A stretch of DNA of 64,000 nt from Streptomyces sp. AC550_RSS872 (GCF_019049285.1 NZ_JAGMUL010000050.1:41610-105609), one strand, 5' to 3'; positions 33,674 to 44,154 are shown, counted from the first letter of the stretch. Numbers and translations: made by a program. The notes: generated by a model not told the origin, from the letters alone.

Positions 33674-34390
33674 ATGTCCGCCGAACCCGGCACCGTACGT
33701 CCCGGAGGGCGTACCGCGCGTGTCCGCGCAGCCGTACTGCGCACGGCCGGGGACATCCTGGTGGAGCAGGGTTTCGACGGCCTCGACCTCGCCGACGTCG
33801 CCCGCCGCGCCGACGTCGGCAAGACGACCGTGTACCGGCGCTGGGGCTCGGTGACCGGGCTGGTGGCCGACCTGCTCGCGGACATGGCCGAGCAGTCGCT
33901 GCCGCGCGAGGAGACCGGGTCCGTGCTGGGGGACCTGCGGGCCAACGCCGCACTGGTGCAACGGACGTTGGCGGATCCCCGCCAGGGCGCCCTCTTCCGC
34001 GCCGTCATCGCCGCGGCGACCTGCGACGAACGTACGACGCAGGCGCTCCGCCGGTTCTACGAGGTCCGGGTGGCGGAGTGGGCACCGTGCGTCGAACAGG
34101 GCGTCGCACGGGGGGAGTTGCCGGTCGGAACGGACGCCGAGGAGGTCGTACGGGCGGTGTCGGCTCCCCTCTACTACCAGTTGCTGACGACCGGGCTGGT
34201 CCCCGACGCCCCCGCCGCCGAGCGCGCCGCGCGGGCCGCGCACGCGGCTGCCGTGGCGGGGGTGTACGTCGGCCAGTACGGCGCCCACCACCACGACAGC
34301 CGCACGAGGGCTACGGCACCTCAGCCAGCACCCGCGCCAGCACCCGAGCCGCCCGCTCCACGTCCGCGAACCCCACGTACAACGGCGTGA
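33674..34390 (+). CDS. TetR-family regulator inside the kynurenine gene cluster
   Basis: The 238-residue protein has an N-terminal TetR helix-turn-helix (AVLRTAGDILVEQGFDGLDLADVARRADVGKTTVYRRWG) and a TetR_C-type ligand domain with about eight helices. AGGAGG precedes the ATG. The Pro/Ala-rich tail of about 30 residues overlaps the end of the convergent kynureninase by 80 bp, so the tail is probably not conserved. By position it may regulate the divergent formamidase gene and perhaps the whole pathway; kynurenine or tryptophan would be a sensible ligand (inference). Confidence 0.92.
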   Translation: MSAEPGTVRPGGRTARVRAAVLRTAGDILVEQGFDGLDLADVARRADVGKTTVYRRWGSVTGLVADLLADMAEQSLPREETGSVLGDLRANAALVQRTLADPRQGALFRAVIAAATCDERTTQALRRFYEVRVAEWAPCVEQGVARGELPVGTDAEEVVRAVSAPLYYQLLTTGLVPDAPAAERAARAAHAAAVAGVYVGQYGAHHHDSRTRATAPQPAPAPAPEPPAPRPRTPRTTA

Positions 34391-35549
34391 AACCGAAACG
34401 CAGCACGTCGGGGTGGCGGAAGTCGCCGACCACGCCCCGTTCGACGAGCGCCTTCATCACGTCCCCGGCGCCCTCGCACCGCAGCGCCACCTGGCTGCCG
34501 CGCTCCCCGTGGGCCACCGGAGTCACCGACTCCACACGGCCTTCGGGCACATGGGCGGCGACGCACTCCAGGAAGAAGTCCGTCAACGCGAGCGACTTGG
34601 CCCGCACCGCCTCGACCGACACGCCCTCCCAGACCTCCAGCGCGGCCTCCAGGGCCAGCATGGAGAGGATGTCCGGCGTGCCGACACGACCGCGCAGCGC
34701 GCCGTCCGCCGGGGTGAAGTCGCCGCGCATACCGAAGGGGTCGGCGTGGGAGTTCCAGCCGGGCAGCGGCGAGTCGAAGCGGTCCTGGAGGTCCCGGCGT
34801 ACGTACAGGTACGCCGGTGAACCCGGCCCGCCGTTCAGGTACTTGTACGTGCAACCGACCGCCAGGTCGACGCCGTGCTCGTCCAGGCCGACCGGCAGCG
34901 CGCCCGCGCTGTGGCAGAGGTCCCAGACGGCGTACGCCCCCGCCGTGTGCACCGCGGCCGTGAGGGAGGGCAGGTCGTGCAGCCGGCCGGTGCGGTAGTC
35001 GACGTGGTTCAGCAGGACCGCGGCCGTACGGTCGTTCAGCGCGGCCGGCACCTCCGCGGGCGTCACGGGGCGCAGCGTACGGCCGGTCATGCGCGCCGCC
35101 GACTCGGCGATGTACCCGTCCGTGGGGAAGGTGGTCGCGTCGACGAGGATCTCGTCCCGGCCCTCCCCTGCCATCCGGACGGCCGCCACAAGTGCCTTGA
35201 AGACATTGACACTTGTCGAGTCGCCGACCACGACCTGGCCCGGCGCCGCGCCGACCAGCGGGGCGATCCGGTCGCCGATCCGCTCCGGCGCGGTCCACCA
35301 GCCGCTCTCCTCCCAGGACCGGATACGCAGCCGGCCCCACTGCCGCAGGACGACGTCCTCGACCCGTCCCGGCACCTTGGCCGGCAGGGCGCCCAGCGAG
35401 TTCCCGTCGAGGTAGACGACCTCGTCGAGCACGAACTCAGCGCGCTTGGCGGCGAGTTCGTCGGCCGCGTCCAGCTTCTCCGCCCTGGCGGCGAGTTCCG
35501 CGAACTCTTTCCCGGGCTCTTCCCCGATCCCTTCCCCGATCTCAGACAT
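34311..35549 (-). CDS. kynU: Kynureninase
   Basis: The 412-residue PLP enzyme cleaves L-kynurenine to anthranilate and alanine. Motifs: YLDGNSLGALP near residue 48 (substrate loop), ILVDATTFPTDGYIAES, VLLNHVDYRTGRLHD, VWDLCHSAGALPVGL (aspartate under the PLP ring) and AVGCTYKYLNGGPGSPA with the Schiff-base Lys. The ATG overlaps the dioxygenase stop by 8 bp (ATGTCTGA). It supplies anthranilate or feeds catabolism of tryptophan. Confidence 0.96.
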   Translation of the reverse strand: MSEIGEGIGEEPGKEFAELAARAEKLDAADELAAKRAEFVLDEVVYLDGNSLGALPAKVPGRVEDVVLRQWGRLRIRSWEESGWWTAPERIGDRIAPLVGAAPGQVVVGDSTSVNVFKALVAAVRMAGEGRDEILVDATTFPTDGYIAESAARMTGRTLRPVTPAEVPAALNDRTAAVLLNHVDYRTGRLHDLPSLTAAVHTAGAYAVWDLCHSAGALPVGLDEHGVDLAVGCTYKYLNGGPGSPAYLYVRRDLQDRFDSPLPGWNSHADPFGMRGDFTPADGALRGRVGTPDILSMLALEAALEVWEGVSVEAVRAKSLALTDFFLECVAAHVPEGRVESVTPVAHGERGSQVALRCEGAGDVMKALVERGVVGDFRHPDVLRFGFTPLYVGFADVERAARVLARVLAEVP

Positions 35550-36369
35550 GGGACCTGGCCGTCCACAGCTCCGGGAAGACGTTCTTCCGCGCCCGCTTCT
35601 CCAGCCAGGCGACCCCGGCCGAGCCGCCCGTGCCGGACTTGGCGCCCATCGCGCGCCGGGTGGCGACCAGGTGGTCGTTGCGCCAGCGCCAGACCAGTTC
35701 GGCCACGTCGGTCAACGCCTCGCCGAGGCGGGTGAGTTCGGAGTTCTGGTCACCGGAGTAGATGTCGGTCCACACCGCCTCCACCGCGTCCGACGGCTCG
35801 TACCGCTGGGACACGTCGCGCGTCAGCACGCTCTGCGGGATGGCGCGGCCGCGCCGGGCGAGGAAGCGCAGCACCTCGTCGTAGAGGCTCGGCTCGTGCA
35901 GGGCCTTCTCCAGTTCCGCGTGGACGCGGGGGGCGCCGCGGTGCGGGACCAGCATGGACGCGGACTTCTCGGCGAGCAGGAACTCCATCCGGCGGTACAT
36001 CGCGGACTGGAAGCCGGAGCCCTCGCCGAGGGCGCTGCGGTACGCGTTGAACTGGGCCGGCGTGAGCTGGCCGAGCGGCTTCCAGGAGGCGTTCAGGGCG
36101 TCCAGTTCCCGTACGGAACGCTTCAGGGCGTCGATCGCCACGTCGGGCCGGTCCTCGCGCAGGGCGCGTGCCGCTGTCTCCCACTCGTGGACGATGACCG
36201 TGAACCACAGCTCCATGACCTGGGTCGTGACCAGGAAGACCATCTCTCCGGGGTCGTCGGAGAGGGTGTGCTGGAGGTGGGTGAGCACGTCCGCCTTGAC
36301 GTAGTCCTCGTACGGCGTCGTGCCGGCGAAGTCGAGATTGGGAGTCTCGAGCTCCTGAGGGTGGGACAT
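35542..36369 (-). CDS. kynA: Tryptophan 2,3-dioxygenase
   Basis: The 275-residue heme enzyme oxidises L-tryptophan to N-formylkynurenine, the first step of the kynurenine route. Family segments: LDFAGTTPYEDYVKADVLTH, FLVTTQVMELWFTVIVHEW and DRPDVAIDALKR, with RMEFLLAEKSASMLVPHR later. ACAGGAGA stands upstream of the ATG. It is the first gene of the dioxygenase-kynureninase operon; CTCAGGTAT at 36449-36457 in its upstream region resembles half of the motif at 28014. Confidence 0.96.
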   Translation of the reverse strand: MSHPQELETPNLDFAGTTPYEDYVKADVLTHLQHTLSDDPGEMVFLVTTQVMELWFTVIVHEWETAARALREDRPDVAIDALKRSVRELDALNASWKPLGQLTPAQFNAYRSALGEGSGFQSAMYRRMEFLLAEKSASMLVPHRGAPRVHAELEKALHEPSLYDEVLRFLARRGRAIPQSVLTRDVSQRYEPSDAVEAVWTDIYSGDQNSELTRLGEALTDVAELVWRWRNDHLVATRRAMGAKSGTGGSAGVAWLEKRARKNVFPELWTARSHV

Positions 36370-36539
36370 TGCTGTCTCCTGTGTAACTCCGGGTAGCGGT
36401 CCGCCCTGCCGTTATCGGCAAAGGGGCCCCGGTCCCCACCCGGCATCCTCAGGTATCTCCCCCCGCATCGCAAGGCCCGCCCGGGTCAGCGCATTCCCGT
36501 GAGGGGTGGGGATGACCTGCGGGTTCGCAGCGAAAGCAC

Positions 36540-36584
36540 TGCGGACCAGGGAGAACTACGCTCGGTAGTCCGCACTGGTCCGCA
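36540..36584. terminator. Compound hairpin, probable terminator
   Basis: Perfect 10-bp arms TGCGGACCAG (36540-36549) and CTGGTCCGCA (36575-36584) enclose a second stem ACTAC/GTAGT. It lies 48 bp after the stop of the lipoprotein gene at 36632, at the end of the ABC/lipoprotein operon. The rest of the gap from 36370 to 36631 shows no gene. Confidence 0.7.
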
Positions 36585-36631
36585 CGTGTCCCGCTGCGCG
36601 GTGCGTGATCAGCCCGTGATCACGGCCAGGG

Positions 36632-37711
36632 TCAGGAGTCCAGGAGGGTTCCCGGCAGGTCGAACTGCTTGGTCTTGCCGGTGACGAGGTTCACCCGGGT
36701 CACCGTTTGCTCGGCGTAGACGAGCCAGCCGGTCGAGGTGGGGGTGATGCTCAGGGACGCGGCGAGGTCCTTGACGCGGGCGCGGTGCAGTTCCTTTCCG
36801 TTCGCGGCATCGACCTCCACCAGCTCGGTGTCGTTGCCTGTGGCCGCCGCGACCACGATCGACGAGTCCGTCGCCGCCACTGCGTCGACCCGGCCTCCGT
36901 CCACCGTGACCACCGTCTCGGCGGCGGTGCGCTTGAGGGAGATCTTGACGTCACGGGACTTCGCCGAGGCCGGGGAGCCGACGACGACCGGACGGCCGGA
37001 GGGACACGCGAGATCCGTGACCTCCAGACCACTCGGCACGGGTACGGGCGTGACCTTGCCGTCGGTCAGGTTCGCTACGGAGACCTTGGTGTCACTGCCC
37101 GAGCCGCTGCCCAGGCAGATCATGTCCGACGCCGGATCCGAGGCCGCGAGTTCAATGGTGCCGGGGACCTTCAGCTGGCGCTTGGTGGTCCAGTCTGCCG
37201 GGTCCTTGACCAGCACGCTGGATTCGGCGGTGCCGCCCGCCGACTTTCCGTCGGGCAGACCCGCGGCCTCGGCGACCAGGGTCTTGCCCGGCGTGATACG
37301 GCGCAGCCGCTCATCGCCCGTCATGCCGTCCAGGGTGTGGTCGGTGCGGTTGATCTCGTACCGCCGGTCCGGCTTGCCATCCTTGCGGGGGACGGTCAAC
37401 AACCAGCGCCCGTCGGCCAGTTGCACGATGTGCGGGCTGATCGAATCGTCGTCGTCGGCCTGCTGGGGCACGACGGCCAGGCTTTCCGCCCTGGTCTTGT
37501 CCGGGTTGATCCCGACGACCGTCACGAGGCCGTTGACCTTGGCGAGCGCGAAGGTCCGGGAGCCCTTCCAGTCGTCACCCAGGTCTACCCCGCCCGGGCC
37601 GGAACAGGCCGTGGTCAGCGCGGCCGTCGAGCTGAGCGCGGCCAGGAGGAGGATTGCTCGGGCCGGACCGGTCAGCCGTGTGCGGTGCTTACGTGTCGTG
37701 AGGTACGGCAT
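36632..37711 (-). CDS. Putative lipoprotein, beta-propeller-like
   Basis: The 359-residue protein has a lipoprotein signal: hydrophobic ILLLAALSSTAAL followed by lipobox LTTAC near residue 36. The mature part is rich in short beta-strand repeats (SVANLTDGKVTPV, VDAVAATDSSIVVAAATG, VTRVNLVTGKTKQFDLPG), suggesting a propeller-type domain. It is the last gene of the operon encoding a MacB-type ABC transporter and another lipoprotein, 10 bp after the permease. A role as external partner of that transporter is inferred. Confidence 0.8.
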   Translation of the reverse strand: MPYLTTRKHRTRLTGPARAILLLAALSSTAALTTACSGPGGVDLGDDWKGSRTFALAKVNGLVTVVGINPDKTRAESLAVVPQQADDDDSISPHIVQLADGRWLLTVPRKDGKPDRRYEINRTDHTLDGMTGDERLRRITPGKTLVAEAAGLPDGKSAGGTAESSVLVKDPADWTTKRQLKVPGTIELAASDPASDMICLGSGSGSDTKVSVANLTDGKVTPVPVPSGLEVTDLACPSGRPVVVGSPASAKSRDVKISLKRTAAETVVTVDGGRVDAVAATDSSIVVAAATGNDTELVEVDAANGKELHRARVKDLAASLSITPTSTGWLVYAEQTVTRVNLVTGKTKQFDLPGTLLDS

Positions 37712-37721
37712 GGGGGGTGGT

Positions 37722-38935
37722 TCACCAGTCCTTCATCGCATCTGTGGGGGACATCCTCGCCGCCCTGCGTGCCGGGGCCAGCGAACCCATCGCCACCACC
37801 AGCACCGTCAGGCCGAGGAGCAGAAGCAGGGTGCCCGCGGACGGCAGCAGCACCCAGCCCTTGACGTACGGCGCCAGGTCAGCGCTGCCCCGCAGCAGCG
37901 CCGCGGCACCGCCGCCGAGCACCGCGCCGAGCGCGGTACCGATCAGCGCGGCCACGGCACCGACCAGTGCCATCTCCGTGACCAGCATCGTCAGAACCGA
38001 CCTGGTGCGGAAACCGACTGCCTTGAGGATGCCGATCTCCTGTGCGCGCTGCCGCGACAGCGCGCCGGTCACGGTGACGGCGCCGACGAACGCGAGCACC
38101 CCGAGCACACCGAGCAGAACCTGGCCGACGACCTTGATCATCTCCAGCACGGCGGGGAGGGCGTCGAGCTGCTGCTGGAGGGTGACCGCCGGATAGCCCA
38201 GCCGCTGCACCTCCTTGGTCACGGCCGGCACGTCCGCCGCCGTCTTCGCGACCACGGTCAGCTGGTCGTAGCCAACGGTGGACAGGTAACTGTCCACCGG
38301 TTCCCCGGACCGCTGCGCCGCCCACTTGATCACGGTGGCGTCGGCGGCGTACGCGGCATCCGGGTTGTCCAGCTGCCAGGTCGGGTCGTACACCCCTACC
38401 AGGCGGGCGTGGCTGGTGACTCCGGTGCCCTCGCCCTGCCGTACGTACCGGGTGGTCTCGATGTCGATCTCCTGGCCCACCAGCTTGCTCAGGTTCACGC
38501 CCTGGGAAGCGGCCGGGGCCACGATCTCGCCGGGTTTCAGCGGGAAGAGGTTCTTGCGTACGGACTTGGTGACCGGCGGCGTCAGGGCGGACCGGTAGGT
38601 CGTCGCATACAGCAGGACGGTGTCGCCCGCCTTGGTCAGCACGCCGAACGAGACCTGCGCCCGGGGCTGCACCGACTCGACGCGGGGCAGCTTCGCAAGC
38701 CGGGCGGCGGTACGGTCCGTCAGCTGCGGGGTGTCGGGCCGGTCGGTGGGCTTGTCGACGGTGATGCTGCGGTTGGCGCTGCTCTCCTTGACGCCGGAAT
38801 CGGCGGCGCCCTGCGCCCGGTCGGCGATGCCGAGAGCGCCGAGGCAGACGGCGGCGGCGACCGAGACCAGCGCCACGAGACCGAACAACCGGCGGCGCAG
38901 AGCACGGACATTGGCCAGCGCCAGACTGAAGATGT

Positions 38936-38939
<4 letters not shown>
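37722..38939 (-). CDS. MacB/FtsX-type ABC transporter permease
   Basis: The 405-residue protein has four membrane helices: an N-terminal one (LFGLVALVSVAAAVCLGALG) and three in the C-terminal third (VLLGVLGVLAFVGAVTVTGAL, MALVGAVAALIGTALGAVLG, GTLLLLLGLTVLVVAMGSL). A large external domain lies between. The family ending LAPARRAARMSPTDAMK is present. MacB-type proteins drive extracytoplasmic steps such as lipoprotein or peptide release rather than classical import. The ATG overlaps the ATPase stop by 4 bp. Confidence 0.93.
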
Positions 38940-39687
<748 letters not shown>

Positions 39688-39691
<4 letters not shown>

Positions 39692-41382
39692 TTTCTGTCA
39701 CTCGGGATACCGGTCGGCAACCATCCCATGGAGCCGTTCAGCTGCCGGTCCAGGGTCCACACGCCCCAGGTGGTCTTCAGGTCGCAGGCGTCGTCGCCGC
39801 GGCCGACCTGGTACAGGCCGGGCAGCCCGGGGCACCCCTTGTACGGCGTGACGCCGCGCCCGAGGGCTTCGCGCAGCGTCGCGTCCAGTGCGCCGCCGAG
39901 CAGCGCGTAGGCCCGTACGACGAGCGTGTAGTCGTAGACGGAGGTGAACCGGTCCGGGTTGCGGGCCCACTGCTTCAGGGCGTCGGCGGTGATCCAGGAC
40001 GGGACGCGGTCGCGGTGGCCGCTGTCGGCCAGCCCGACGGCCACCGTGGCTGCCGCCACCACCCCGTCCGGAGTGTCCGCACTCCATGTCCCGATCGTCG
40101 GGGCCGCGGTCGAGGCGCCGGCGTCGGTGCAGATGAGGGCGGTGCGCTGCCACTGCCTGGCGTTCCGTTCGGTCACGGTCGTGGGCAGCACCCGCGGGTC
40201 GGCGCACAGGTGCCGCGCCTGTTCGCTCGTGTCGCCGCCCGCGGTGACCTTGCGCAGGGCGGCACGGTTCAGCCGCTCGGCGCCTTCCTGGCTGACGTCG
40301 CCGGACTTCTCCTCGCGCTCCAGCGCCGCCAGCAGCCCGGGATCCTCGTGCGACCAGCCCGCCACCGCCCGCAGACGTTGCACGAAGAGGGAGGCGTCCG
40401 GGTTACCGAGGTAGGCGTCGGGGTCGCGTACCGTCCCGTCGTCGAGCCGTTCGCCGTCGAGCCTCTTCAGCACCGGCGCGAACACGCTCTTCGGCGAACC
40501 GGCCGCCTTCAGCACGAGGACCAGCTCGTAGAGCTGCTCGTAGGGAAGGGTCGCCGCGCCGTCCCGGAGCACCGGTTCCCAGACCCGGCGGTTCACGGTG
40601 GGCCGCTTCCCCGCCGCCTCCTGGATCAGGACATAGCTGTAGGTGTCGGCAAGCCGGGTCGCCCTGTCGTCGGGCGTGAGGTCCGCGAAGTCGTCCGTGC
40701 GCGGAACCGCGATCCGGCTGAGGCTGCGAGGAACGGGCTCCTTCAGCAGCTTGAGCGAGCGGGCCAGGGCGCTGCTCTGGTCGAGCGCCCGGGGTTTCTC
40801 GGCCAGCGAGCGCAGCCACGCGACGGTGACGGCCCGGTCCGCCGCCGGGAGGTCGTCCAGGCGCCCGAGGGAGTCGAGCACTTCGAGGGCGGCCCAGGTG
40901 CCGCCCAGGCGCGCCGCGTCCCCGTCGCCGCCGAGGGCGGAGTCGACGTACCAGCCGCCCTTGGCCCGGGCCTTGTTCACCTCCGCCGCGTCGCCGGCGC
41001 CCAGCGCCTCGTCGGCGCCGGCCCGCCGCAGCGGGATCAGCCAGTCGCGCCCCCAGAGCGAGGAGGTCTCCAATGCTCCCCTGCGAAACGACCTGACCTG
41101 GGCCGAGGCCATGCTGGTCTTGGGGTCACGGCCCAGTTCGGACAGCGTCCGCAGCGCGAAAGACTGTGCCTGCGGCCCCGCCGGCTGTTGGCGCAGGAAC
41201 GGATGGTAGTAATAGCCGTTCTGTTTACTGACCAGAAGGTCGAATTGCCGGGCAGCGGCGGATTCACGCCTCCCGGATTCATCGGACGCGGATGTGCATG
41301 ACGTCATGACGGCGGCACACATGACCGCCCCGACAAATCGGGACGCCAGCTTTCCGCCGGGCGTCGCCGCACTGAATTTCAC
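39688..41382 (-). CDS. Large putative lipoprotein with alpha/alpha repeat character
   Basis: The 564-residue protein starts at a GTG (41382) with a G-rich ribosome site; the frame also contains a TTG at 41409. The signal ends in the lipobox VMTSC. The mature part is largely helical with repeated units resembling prenyltransferase/terpene-cyclase-type alpha/alpha barrels (GTWAALEVLDSLGRLDDLP, LYELVLVLKAAG, WGVWTLDRQLNGSMGWLP). It is the first gene of the ABC/lipoprotein operon, and its stop overlaps the ATPase start by 4 bp. The function is unknown. Confidence 0.8.
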
Positions 41383-41417
41383 CGAACGCCCCCGTGCGTC
41401 GTCCTTCAAGCTTACGA

Positions 41418-41458
41418 AAAGGTGTCACACCGCCGGGCCCTGACGGTGTGACACCTTT
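41418..41458. terminator. Hairpin terminator after the secreted protein gene
   Basis: Perfect 15-bp arms AAAGGTGTCACACCG (41418-41432) and CGGTGTGACACCTTT (41444-41458) have an 11-nt loop. On the minus strand the stem is followed by TTTTCG. It separates the secreted protein gene from the ABC/lipoprotein operon, though read-through or attenuation is possible. Confidence 0.85.
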
Positions 41459-41502
41459 ACTCAGTTCACGCGCCGCATCAGCTCAGCCGAAGCGGAAGAT
41501 GA

Positions 41503-42000
41503 TCAAGCGGCACCCGCGTAGGCGCACTTCTCGCTCACGTTGATCGAGTTGGTGACCTTGGCCGAGCCGCAGCTCTTGGTCGACACGTAGGTGGTGGCAC
41601 CGCCCGGGCGCATCTGGCCGTAGGTGTCGGAGATCTTGGCGTTGGTGTTCTTCCAGCGCACCTCACCCAGGGACCGGCTCTTCATCGTGAGCGTGGCCTC
41701 GGGGTTCTTGGAGATCGTGATGGAGACGCTGATGCCGTGGGCCGCCAGTTCGGCGCGGTTCTGAATCCACTTCGCCTTGGCCGGGTTCGACCCCGACATC
41801 TTCGTGGACGCCTTCCAGTCACAGGTCGTGACGTAGAAACCGCAGTGCCATGCGTTGATCGAGATCTTGTTGCCGCCCGGGAGGCCCACCGAAGTGGAGG
41901 CCTTCGTGGCGTGCGCAGGCGACGCCGTCAGCACGAGGGCTCCGGCCGCGAAAGCGGCGGCAGCCCCGGACATCAGGCGCATACGTATGCCCTTGTTCAT
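41503..42000 (-). CDS. Secreted protein with four cysteines
   Basis: The 165-residue protein has a signal peptide (GAAAAFAAGALVLTASPAHA, cleavage near residue 32). The mature protein of about 133 residues has four Cys (WHCGFYVTTC near the start, STKSCGSA and SEKCAYAG near the end), which probably form two disulfides, and is otherwise Ser/Thr/Lys/Asn-rich and basic. GGGGAGA precedes the ATG. No domain is recognised. It lies directly upstream of the MacB-type ABC/lipoprotein operon on the same strand, so it may be that system's substrate (inference). Confidence 0.85.
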   Translation of the reverse strand: MNKGIRMRLMSGAAAAFAAGALVLTASPAHATKASTSVGLPGGNKISINAWHCGFYVTTCDWKASTKMSGSNPAKAKWIQNRAELAAHGISVSITISKNPEATLTMKSRSLGEVRWKNTNAKISDTYGQMRPGGATTYVSTKSCGSAKVTNSINVSEKCAYAGAA

Positions 42001-42282
42001 TCGATTGTCTCCCCGTGAGATACCGAAACGGGTTCCGGGTCAGGAAACCGTGAAATCACCGCGCCCCAACTCCCCAGGCGCGGTGTGTGTTCCTTATTCG
42101 TACATGACATCGATCTTGCAGCACAATTTCAGCCAGAACATCGACAATGGCTTGTTCATCACGCCCTGGCGATGGAACCGACTTCCCCGGAATGGCATCA
42201 GGGCCCCGGCTCCCGTCCGTCACCTGAGCACCGGAGCGGAAGACCATGCCTGCTTGAACTCGGCCAGTGGCAGACTGCTTCC
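42001..42282. other. Intergenic region without a gene
   Basis: This divergent gap between the secreted protein and the DUF3151 gene is AT-richer than its surroundings (42085-42175). No conserved RNA or convincing small frame was seen. It must hold the promoters of both genes. Confidence 0.6.
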
Positions 42283-42702
42283 ATGACGACGCACAAGAAC
42301 CTGCTCGGCGGCCCGGACCCGACCTACCTCCCGGAGAACGAGGAGGCGTACCGCCTGCTGGGCGAGGAGTCCCAGCCCCCGGCCGCGGTCGCGGCAAAGC
42401 ACCCCACGTTCTCGCTCGCCTGGGCGATGCTCGCCGACGACGCCTTCGAGGCGGGGCGAGTCATCGAGTCGTACGCCTACGCGCGCACCGGCTATCACCG
42501 CGGTCTGGACTCCCTGCGCCGTGCCGGGTGGAAGGGACATGGGCCCATCCCTTGGGACCACCGGGCCAATCGCGGGTTCCTGCGCTGCCTCGCGGCCCTC
42601 GCCCGTGCTGCCGGCGAGATCAACGAGAAGGACGAGACGGAGCGTTGCTGGCAGTTCCTTCAGGACAGCAGCGCCGAGGCGTACGCCGAGCTGAAGCGAT
42701 AA
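42283..42702 (+). CDS. DUF3151 family protein
   Basis: The 139-residue protein matches DUF3151, an actinobacterial family often found near fructose-bisphosphate aldolase, as here. Recognisable segments are HPTFSLAWAMLADDAFEAG, ESYAYARTGYHRGLDSLRR, GPIPWDHRANRGFLRCLAAL and CWQFLQDSS. The start at 42283 fits the family; the longer frame upstream does not. The function is unknown; the fold appears all-helical. Confidence 0.9.
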   Translation: MTTHKNLLGGPDPTYLPENEEAYRLLGEESQPPAAVAAKHPTFSLAWAMLADDAFEAGRVIESYAYARTGYHRGLDSLRRAGWKGHGPIPWDHRANRGFLRCLAALARAAGEINEKDETERCWQFLQDSSAEAYAELKR

Positions 42703-42798
42703 CAGTCACCGCAGCTCAAAAGCTGTGTCCTCGTCCTCGGACCGGGACAGGCCGGAATGCCTGCACCGTCGTCTTGATCGCCCCAGTAGGGTCATCCC

Positions 42799-43596
42799 GT
42801 GAGTAACGAACACATCACGCTGACCGCGGGTGACGCGGAGGTGGACGTGCTGCCGGGGAACGGCGGGCGGGTCGGGGGGCTTCGGGTCGCGGGGCGGGAG
42901 TTGCTGCGGCAGGGGGAGCGGTACGGGTGTTTTCCGATGGTTCCCTGGTGCGGGCGGATTCGGGACGGGCGGTTCATGGACGGCGCCGTCGTGCGGCAGA
43001 TGCCGCTGAACGCGCCGCCGCACGCCATCCACGGCACGGTCCGGGACGGTGCCTGGAAGGTCGTCCGGGTCGCCGGTGACGAGGCCGTCATCACGTACGA
43101 CCTGGTCGAGCCGTGGCCCTACGCCGGCCGGGTCACGCAGGTCGTGCGGCTCGCGCAGGACAGTCTCAGCCTCACCATGGCCGTCGAGACGTACGAGACG
43201 TCCTTTCCGGCGCAGATCGGCTGGCATCCCTGGTTCAACCGGAATCTCGGCGGGGAGGGGGCGCAGGACGTCCGGCTCGACTTCACACCTGGGTGGCAGG
43301 AGGAGCGCGGGGAGGATCACCTCCCCACCGGGGAGCGGATCGAGCCGGTCCCCGGGCCCTGGGACGACTGCTTCGGGATGCCGGGCGGGGTCGACGTCAC
43401 GCTCACGTGGCCGGGGCAGTTGGAGCTGAAGGTGAGCAGCCGGGACGAGTGGGTGGTCGTGTACGACGAGCAGGAGGCCGCCGTGTGCGTCGAGCCGCAG
43501 ACCGGGCCGCCCAACGGGCTGAACAGCCTGCCTCGCCTGGTCACGCTCCTGGAACCGCTCGAGGCCACGACCGTCTGGAGCTGGCGGCGCCTCTAA
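42799..43596 (+). CDS. Aldose 1-epimerase family protein
   Basis: The 265-residue protein has the galactose-mutarotase fold with the two family His in NAPPHAIHGTVRDG and IGWHPWFNR, and a probable Glu near CVEPQTGPPN. It interconverts the anomers of a hexose or a phosphorylated sugar (YeaD-like). It is the first of an epimerase-pyrE pair, with only 9 bp between the genes. Confidence 0.92.
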   Translation: MSNEHITLTAGDAEVDVLPGNGGRVGGLRVAGRELLRQGERYGCFPMVPWCGRIRDGRFMDGAVVRQMPLNAPPHAIHGTVRDGAWKVVRVAGDEAVITYDLVEPWPYAGRVTQVVRLAQDSLSLTMAVETYETSFPAQIGWHPWFNRNLGGEGAQDVRLDFTPGWQEERGEDHLPTGERIEPVPGPWDDCFGMPGGVDVTLTWPGQLELKVSSRDEWVVVYDEQEAAVCVEPQTGPPNGLNSLPRLVTLLEPLEATTVWSWRRL

Positions 43597-43605
43597 GCTG
43601 GCGGC

Positions 43606-44154
43606 ATGACTGACGTACGTGGCGAGCTGTTGCAGCAGATCAAGGACAAGGCCGTGGTGCACGGCAAGGTGACCCTGTCGTCGGGTCTGGAGGCCGACTA
43701 CTACGTCGATCTCCGGCGTATCACCCTCGACGGGGAGGCGGCCCCGCTCGTCGGGCAGGTGCTGCTCGATCTGACGGCCGAGCTGGAGTTCGACGCGGTG
43801 GGCGGGCTCACCATGGGCGCCGACCCCGTCGCCGCCGCGATGCTGCACGCCGCCGCCGCCCGCGGGAAGCGGCTGGACGCCTTTGTGGTGCGCAAGGCCG
43901 CGAAGGCGCATGGCCTTCAGCGCCGGGTCGAGGGGCCGGACATCACGGGGCGGCGGGTGCTCGTCGTCGAGGACACCTCCACCACCGGGGGTTCGCCGCT
44001 CACCGCCGTGGAGGCCGTGCGCGAGGCGGGCGCCGAGGTCGTCGGCGTCGCGACGATCGTCGACCGGGCCACCGGCGCCGCCGAGAAGATCCAGGCGGGC
44101 GCCCGAGTGCCGTACCTGTTCGCCTACTCCAAGGACGAGCTCGGCCTCGACTGA
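43606..44154 (+). CDS. pyrE: Orotate phosphoribosyltransferase
   Basis: This 182-residue enzyme makes orotidine 5'-phosphate from orotate and PRPP in pyrimidine synthesis. The PRPP motif VLVVEDTSTTGGS lies near residue 125, and KVTLSSGLEADYYVDLRR binds orotate near residue 25. RKAAKAHGLQRRVEG forms the flexible catalytic loop. Length is normal. It is the second gene of a unit with the aldose epimerase. Confidence 0.97.
   Translation: MTDVRGELLQQIKDKAVVHGKVTLSSGLEADYYVDLRRITLDGEAAPLVGQVLLDLTAELEFDAVGGLTMGADPVAAAMLHAAAARGKRLDAFVVRKAAKAHGLQRRVEGPDITGRRVLVVEDTSTTGGSPLTAVEAVREAGAEVVGVATIVDRATGAAEKIQAGARVPYLFAYSKDELGLD

Noticed and set aside
41503..42000. Lactococcin-972-like bacteriocin with dedicated ABC exporter
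   Set aside because: The mature part is longer than that family, lacks a recognisable signature, and the permease is an ordinary MacB/FtsX type. It is kept only as an unnamed secreted protein.
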